A stretch of DNA of 17,847 bases from an uncultured Oscillospiraceae bacterium (GTDB lineage Bacteria > Bacillota > Clostridia > Oscillospirales > Oscillospiraceae): assembly GCA_934661135.1 (NCBI GenBank), contig CAKUJA010000046.1, forward strand, positions 1-17,847, written 5' to 3'. Position 1 is the stretch's first letter, and each line of letters begins with the position of its first letter. Positions 14,203 through 17,847 of the stretch are shown here, one piece after another. A model generated the notes under the pieces. It saw only the letters and a list, made by a program, of their open reading frames with translations. It was not told where the DNA came from and made no database searches. Made by a program: the position numbers and the translations under genes.

Positions 14203-15746
14203 GCTTCCGCCTCCGTTTTGTCCTTCTGGCCATTGAGGATATATGCACCGATCTGCTGTTCGCTGAGGGTCCCATCGTTTGCATGGATGGCAACGATGCT
14301 GCCGTCGTACAGCATTCCGATCTGGTCGCTCAGCCCCATGATCTCGGAGAGTTCTGCTGAGATCAGAAGAACGGCTGTGCCTTGATTACGCTGCTCGATG
14401 ATCTTGTTGTGGATGTATTCAATCGAGGAAATATCGACGCCCCGCGTGGGCTGGCAGGCAATCAGCAGATCTGGCTGATCGTTGATCTCGCGTGCAACGA
14501 TGACTTTCTGGATATTGCCGCCGGACATGGAACAGACCGGGGCCTGTTCGCTGGCAGCTTTGATGTCATATTTCTGGATCAGTTCCTTTGCAAACTGCCG
14601 AATCCGATTCCAGCGCAGCAGTGCGCCGAGCCGGAACTGCCTGCGCTCGTGGAAACCGATCAGCAGGTTCTCTGCGATGGACTGGCTGAGGCTGGAGCCG
14701 CGCAGATTGCGGTCGTCCGGGATATAGCCGATGCGCTGCTTGCGAAATTTTGCGGCAGAGACACCGGTGACATTTTTGCCGTGATAGTAGACCTCGCCGC
14801 TGCAGGGCTTCAGGAAACCGGTCAGCGCATCAATCAGTTCAGCCTGTCCGTTGCCCTCCACGCCCGCGATCCCAAAGATCTCGCCCTTGTGAATGGAAAA
14901 AGAAATGTCTTTAACTTTCAGCGCGTTTTTCTGATCGCGCACGCGCAGACCCCGAACTTCGAAGACCGGTTTATCGGAATGGGGCTGCTCCGTGCGCTGC
15001 AGCTTGGCATTGAGCTTGCGCCCAATCATCAGTTCGGAGATCTCCTCCGGCGTTGTCTCCGAAGTTTTCAGCGTCCGAATGGTCCGACCACCGCGCAGGA
15101 CCGTAACATGGTCGGAGATCTCCATGACCTCGCGAATCTTATGCGTGATCAAAATGATCGTATAGCCGTCGTGGACCAGTAGGCGCAAGGAGCGGAAGAG
15201 CTCGTCTGTTTCCTGCGGCGTCAGCACGGCGGTCGGCTCGTCGAGGATGATGATCTTTGCACGATTATAGAGCACCTTCAGGATTTCCACACGCTGCTTT
15301 GCGCCGACAGAGATCCGATAGACAGGCTCATCGAGCTCGACGCGAAGACCGAACTGCTCCGAAAGCGAAGCCAGCTCTTTCTTTTCTGCGTTCCGGTCGC
15401 AAAAACCGTGTTTCGTTTTTTCGTTGCCGAGCACGACATTCTCAGCGACAGTAAAAGAGGGGACCAACATAAACTCCTGATGCACCATGCCAAGACCGCA
15501 GGCAATGGCATCCTTCGGGCTCCGAAAGTGGACCTCCTTGCCGAAGATCTCGACCTGTCCGCCAGTGCGCTCTTCCAACCCATACAGAACTTTCATCAGC
15601 GTGGATTTTCCTGCGCCGTTCTCGCCAACCAACGCATGGACCTCGCCCTTTGCAACGGAAAAATTCACGCCGCTGTTGGCAACCGTCCCGTTGGGATAGA
15701 TCTTATGCATATCCCGCATTTCAACCGCAATTTGTTTTTCTTCCAT
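14199..15746 (-). CDS. ABC transporter ATPase with two nucleotide-binding domains, nucleoside import (NupO-like)
   Basis: 515 residues from the ATG at 15746, which follows GGAGG by 5 bases; the frame is open 21 codons further upstream but that stretch covers the intercistronic hairpin. Domain 1 has Walker A GENGAGKST (41-49), Q-loop Gln90, signature ISVGAKQRVEI (145-155) and Walker B IIILDE (165-170). Domain 2 has a degenerate Walker A, GVEGNGQAE (295-303) without the Lys, signature MSGGNIQK (407-414) and LLIACQPTRGVD (427-438). This asymmetry is normal for sugar and nucleoside importers of this class, such as RbsA and NupO. It powers import through the two downstream permeases. Confidence 0.94.
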   Translation of the reverse strand: MEEKQIAVEMRDMHKIYPNGTVANSGVNFSVAKGEVHALVGENGAGKSTLMKVLYGLEERTGGQVEIFGKEVHFRSPKDAIACGLGMVHQEFMLVPSFTVAENVVLGNEKTKHGFCDRNAEKKELASLSEQFGLRVELDEPVYRISVGAKQRVEILKVLYNRAKIIILDEPTAVLTPQETDELFRSLRLLVHDGYTIILITHKIREVMEISDHVTVLRGGRTIRTLKTSETTPEEISELMIGRKLNAKLQRTEQPHSDKPVFEVRGLRVRDQKNALKVKDISFSIHKGEIFGIAGVEGNGQAELIDALTGFLKPCSGEVYYHGKNVTGVSAAKFRKQRIGYIPDDRNLRGSSLSQSIAENLLIGFHERRQFRLGALLRWNRIRQFAKELIQKYDIKAASEQAPVCSMSGGNIQKVIVAREINDQPDLLIACQPTRGVDISSIEYIHNKIIEQRNQGTAVLLISAELSEIMGLSDQIGMLYDGSIVAIHANDGTLSEQQIGAYILNGQKDKTEAEA

Positions 15747-15764
15747 GGTTTCCTCCGTTTGGCG

Positions 15765-15796
15765 CTGTGTCCCCAAACAGAAGTTTGGGGACACAG
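15765..15796 (-). other. Intercistronic hairpin between the BMP lipoprotein and ATPase genes
   Basis: A perfect 14-bp stem (15765-15778 with 15783-15796) has a 4-base loop (TTCT on the transcript strand), core CTGTGTCCCCAAAC. No T-run follows, so it is not a simple terminator. Its place just after a binding-protein gene suits a 3'-end stabiliser that keeps lipoprotein message above that of the membrane genes. Confidence 0.75.
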
Positions 15797-15805
15797 TCAG
15801 GTTGC

Positions 15806-16933
15806 TCAATACAGCTCCGAGGTGACCGTGATCTCACCCGCGATCAGTTTTTGCTCGATCTCATCAATCGCGGTTCGAATGTCTTCGGGGACGTACTGTT
15901 CATAAAGTTCATCTTTCGCAAGGCCGATGCAGCCGTCCTTGATACCCCAAAGAACGGACGTGCCCATCTCAAGGGTGCCTTCCTGATACATCTTAATAGC
16001 GTTATAAATGCCGTTGCCGCTCTCCTTGAGCATGGAGGTCAGGACGCTGCCCGGATACAGGCCGTTCTGGTTGATGTCTACGCCGATGGTATATTTCCCG
16101 GCTTCGCTGCCAGCCTCCAGCGTGCCCAGGCCGGCGCTCGCGCCAACATTGAACACGATGTCTGCGTTCTGCGAATTATACATGGCAGAGGCAAGCTCCT
16201 TGGCCTTCGGTGCGTTGACCGCGTCGCCGACGTAGGCCTTGAGGACATCGATCTCGCTGTCCACATAGTGGGCACCCTGCTCGTAGCCGCTGTAGAAGTC
16301 GTTGATTGTGGGGGAGTCCATAACGCCGACAAAGCCGATGACCTTATCGGGGTTCGTGCCCTCGAGCTCGGTACTCGTGGTGACCATCGCGGCAAACGCA
16401 CCGGCAAGGAACGCGCCCTCGCTCTGATTATACATCGCGTTGAAGATGTTGGGACGGACATTGGTCATTGTCGTGTCGAGCACGAAGAAGGTCTGATCCG
16501 GATACTTTTCTGCCAGGTCGTAGACAATATCGCTGGTCTTGCCCGTGAGCGTGACGATGATGTCATACTCGCCGCTGGCCGCGAGCGCCTCGATGCCGGA
16601 CTGATAGTCCGCCTGCGCGGAGCCGCCTTCGATCAGCTTCGCCTTGATGCCGAGCTCATCCTGCGCACGCAGAATGCCAGCCTTGTTGCCGTCGAAATAG
16701 GCATTGTCGCCGAAGTTGCCGTTGGCATAGAGCACAACGTTCAGTTCCTTTTGAGATTCCTGATCTGTGGGCTGAGGATCAGACGCAGTGTCCTGTGCCG
16801 ACGTGGTCTCGTCCTGCGCGACCGTGTTGTCTGCTGCGCTGGGCTGTGTGGTGTTGGTGTCGGGTTTTGCGCAGCCCGCAAACAGGGCCACAAGCAGCAG
16901 CGCCGCCATCAAAATAGAAAGTGCTTTTTTCAT
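15806..16933 (-). CDS. BMP-family ABC transporter substrate-binding lipoprotein, nucleoside
   Basis: 375 residues. A lipoprotein signal peptide (MKKALSILMAALLLVALFAGC) ends at lipobox Cys21, so the protein is anchored on the outer face of the membrane. A Thr/Asp/Gln-rich linker (about 22-62) precedes the BMP domain, which has LYANGNFGDNAYFDGNKAGI, the IEALAASGEYDIIVTLTGKTSD block, FLAGAFAAMV and KVIGFVGVMDSPTINDFYSGYEQGAHYV. BMP-domain binding proteins such as NupN and PnrA take up purine nucleosides. AGGAGG lies 6 bases before the ATG. It is the first gene of the operon, downstream of the promoter and LacI-type operator, and is separated from the ATPase by a hairpin. Confidence 0.94.
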   Translation of the reverse strand: MKKALSILMAALLLVALFAGCAKPDTNTTQPSAADNTVAQDETTSAQDTASDPQPTDQESQKELNVVLYANGNFGDNAYFDGNKAGILRAQDELGIKAKLIEGGSAQADYQSGIEALAASGEYDIIVTLTGKTSDIVYDLAEKYPDQTFFVLDTTMTNVRPNIFNAMYNQSEGAFLAGAFAAMVTTSTELEGTNPDKVIGFVGVMDSPTINDFYSGYEQGAHYVDSEIDVLKAYVGDAVNAPKAKELASAMYNSQNADIVFNVGASAGLGTLEAGSEAGKYTIGVDINQNGLYPGSVLTSMLKESGNGIYNAIKMYQEGTLEMGTSVLWGIKDGCIGLAKDELYEQYVPEDIRTAIDEIEQKLIAGEITVTSELY

Positions 16934-17057
16934 TTTTGTCCTCCTGTTTTTTTGATTTGTTCCGCAGCAAGATTATCTGCACGCTTTCGTGGGAACGCAT
17001 TCAAAAATATTACGATGCAGTCCCAATATTTCTTTTGCATACAGGTAATTTTATTCA

Positions 17058-17069
17058 GGGAACGTTCCC
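17058..17069. promoter_or_regulatory. Palindromic operator, probable target of the LacI-ribokinase fusion
   Basis: GGGAACGTTCCC is a perfect 12-bp palindrome with the central CG typical of LacI-family operators. It begins 8 bases downstream of the -10 and covers the predicted transcription start, the classic position for repression. The only LacI-type DNA-binding domain in the window is in this operon. A matching half-site GGGAACG occurs in the leader at 16991-16997. Confidence 0.65.
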
Positions 17070-17076
17070 AAGAAAA

Positions 17077-17105
17077 ATTATAGCATGAGGACGAATCTTC
17101 CGCAA
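17077..17105 (-). promoter_or_regulatory. Sigma-A promoter of the nucleoside operon
   Basis: On the minus strand: TTGCGG (17105-17100), 17-base spacer, TATAAT (17082-17077). A start near 17070 gives a leader of about 136 bases before the lipoprotein ATG. The perfect -10 with a weak -35 suits a repressible promoter. Confidence 0.75.
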
Positions 17106-17287
17106 CTGTCATAAGTATCCAAACCTTTGAGAGAGCATTTGTAAATTATGCACAAGCGCGGAGTAGCAAGCTTTGCATATATTCCGTGCCGAGAAAAACA
17201 GGGGGATGTGCGGTCATGTCCAACTACCATTTCCCGCAAGGTCGAAACTGTATTTCAGACAATGTCGATTCAGCTGAGGCTGTGCGC
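17106..17287. other. Gene-free strip upstream of the nucleoside operon promoter
   Basis: I see no gene here. The strip contains the left arm of an inverted repeat whose right arm lies in the relaxase remnant, and is otherwise unremarkable. Confidence 0.4.
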
Positions 17288-17379
17288 TTAAAATTGCTGC
17301 AACGGAACGGCGTGCACCACCGTTCCCATGATACAAAATATCGGATTTTTTGAAATCTTGCACGCAATATGCAAAGCTT
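17168..17379. repeat. Inverted repeat pair bounding an unexplained 212-bp segment
   Basis: AAGCTTTGCATAT (17168-17180) recurs exactly in inverse orientation at 17367-17379, and the similarity continues imperfectly inward (ATTCCGTGC against TGCGTGC). This arrangement resembles the ends of a small mobile element, but no coding content or clear target duplication is seen. Confidence 0.4.
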
Positions 17380-17641
17380 CAACGTACACTGTTTCGTTTT
17401 GAGGACGACAGAAAGGGGGGACCTCGCAACCGGCAAGTCCTGCCGTGTTGCAGTTGAGCAGTAGTTTGTCCTTGCGTAGAAAACCGTATTTCGGTTCATC
17501 TGACCAGAGCATCATATGAATGTGCGGATAGCCTCCCTCGTCATGAAACGCCGCATACCAGCGAAGCTGTGACGACGGGATCTGCATAGCTTCCGCGAAA
17601 TCCGCCTGCTTGGAGCGCAGCAATGCCCGCCAGCTTTTCTT
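17288..17641 (-). pseudogene. Fragment of a MobL-type (HUH) relaxase
   Basis: The minus-strand frame opens after a TGA at 17644-17642 and reads KKSWRALLRSKQADFAEAM, then LRWYAAFHDEGGYPHIHMMLWSDEPKYGFLRKD. The FHDEGGYPHIHMM stretch is the two-histidine (HUH) metal motif of conjugative relaxases, and its surroundings match MobL-like proteins. The catalytic N-terminal part and the long C-terminus are missing. After about GFLRKD (near 17480) the frame continues into sequence I do not recognise (LLLNCNTAGLAGCEV onward) and stops at 17288. It is therefore a short internal piece of a relaxase gene, out of frame with the integrase fragment upstream. Confidence 0.6.
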
Positions 17642-17786
17642 TCACTTCTGCCTGTGTTTTCCCGAGGACACTCTTGATCATTCGTTTGCCGGTTTTCTCG
17701 GCGTACCCGGCAGTGTACCGCCCTTCCCAGCGCCCGTCCTTGCGCTTTCGGATGTTCCCTTCGCCGTTCGCTCGTTTCTTTGCCAT
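17541..17786 (-). pseudogene. N-terminal fragment of a tyrosine recombinase (integrase)
   Basis: Starting at the ATG 17786, with AGGAGAT about 8 bases upstream, the frame reads MAKKRANGEGNIRKRKDGRWEGRYTAGY, then KTGKRMIKSVLGKTQAEVKEKLAGI. This is the arm-type DNA-binding domain at the N-terminus of Tn916/Tn1549- and phage-type integrases. The likeness ends near residue 52 (about 17630), where the DNA switches to relaxase sequence in another frame; the integrase frame then runs on as nonsense to 17541. The core-binding and catalytic domains are absent. A 9-bp inverted repeat (CTGTGGTAG/CTACCACAG, 17801-17827) precedes the ribosome binding site. It is likely a relic of an integrative conjugative element. 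Confidence 0.72.
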
Positions 17787-17800
17787 ACTTGTATCTCCTT

Positions 17801-17827
17801 CTGTGGTAGCACAAACAACTACCACAG
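17801..17827. repeat. Inverted repeat upstream of the integrase fragment
   Basis: CTGTGGTAG (17801-17809) and CTACCACAG (17819-17827) pair perfectly around a 9-base loop, directly before the ribosome binding site of the integrase remnant. It could be a protein-binding site or a translation-limiting hairpin of the original element. Confidence 0.5.
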
Positions 17828-17847
17828 AACCGGCACAAAGTCTACTG

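Noticed and set aside
15747..15809. 21-codon N-terminal extension of the ABC ATPase
   Set aside because: It would cross the intercistronic hairpin and overlap the lipoprotein stop; GGAGG is correctly placed only for the ATG at 15746.
15650..17083. Plus-strand open frame of 477 codons antisense to the lipoprotein and ATPase genes
   Set aside because: It opposes genes with clear family motifs, has no ribosome binding site and its translation resembles no protein; long antisense frames are common in GC-rich DNA.
1..17847. CRISPR array, rRNA genes or a replication origin
   Set aside because: No regularly spaced repeats, no rRNA signatures and no cluster of DnaA boxes were seen on reading both strands.

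Overview
The window looks like a GC-rich chromosomal segment from a gut-type Clostridia, probably Oscillospirales/Ruminococcaceae. This is inferred from Firmicutes-style AGGAGG ribosome binding sites, CCA-encoding tRNA genes, the tadA-degV-rsmG grouping and a BMP/NupNOPQ-type transporter. No species can be named from the sequence alone.

Positions 1-6067 are housekeeping. The 5' part of mnmG (minus strand, cut by the window edge) faces away from a tadA-degV-rsmG operon. The gap between them holds two good sigma-A promoters and a strong plus-strand terminator that may end a small RNA. A long hairpin then separates rsmG from a convergent FGGY-family kinase homologue that lacks the usual catalytic Asp. 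Divergent from that gene is an IclR-type regulator. A tRNA-Thr(UGU)/tRNA-Tyr(GUA) pair follows, with a consensus promoter and a clean terminator.

Positions 6068-7865 are mobile-element ground. They hold a complete IS3-family element (orfA/orfB, A7 frameshift site, terminal inverted repeats, no target duplication) and a 160-bp fold-back MITE with perfect 18-bp ends flanked by TA.

Positions 7866-17105 form one minus-strand operon for nucleoside uptake and ribose salvage. In transcription order it encodes a BMP-family lipoprotein, a two-domain ABC ATPase, two permeases, a nucleoside hydrolase, a single polypeptide that fuses a complete LacI-type repressor to a complete ribokinase, and an ADP-ribosylglycohydrolase-family protein. 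The genes overlap or nearly touch. A promoter (TTGCGG-17-TATAAT) with a perfect 12-bp palindrome (GGGAACGTTCCC) immediately downstream of the -10 fits repression by the fused LacI protein. The likely flow is nucleoside import, cleavage to base plus ribose, and ribose phosphorylation by a protein that also senses the pathway.

Positions 17106-17847 hold debris of an integrative element: the N-terminus of a tyrosine recombinase joined out of frame to the HUH-motif segment of a MobL-like relaxase. The operon therefore lies between mobile-element scars on both sides, next to a tRNA pair. The best candidates for something new are the LacI-ribokinase fusion with its operator, and the FGGY homologue with altered catalytic motifs.
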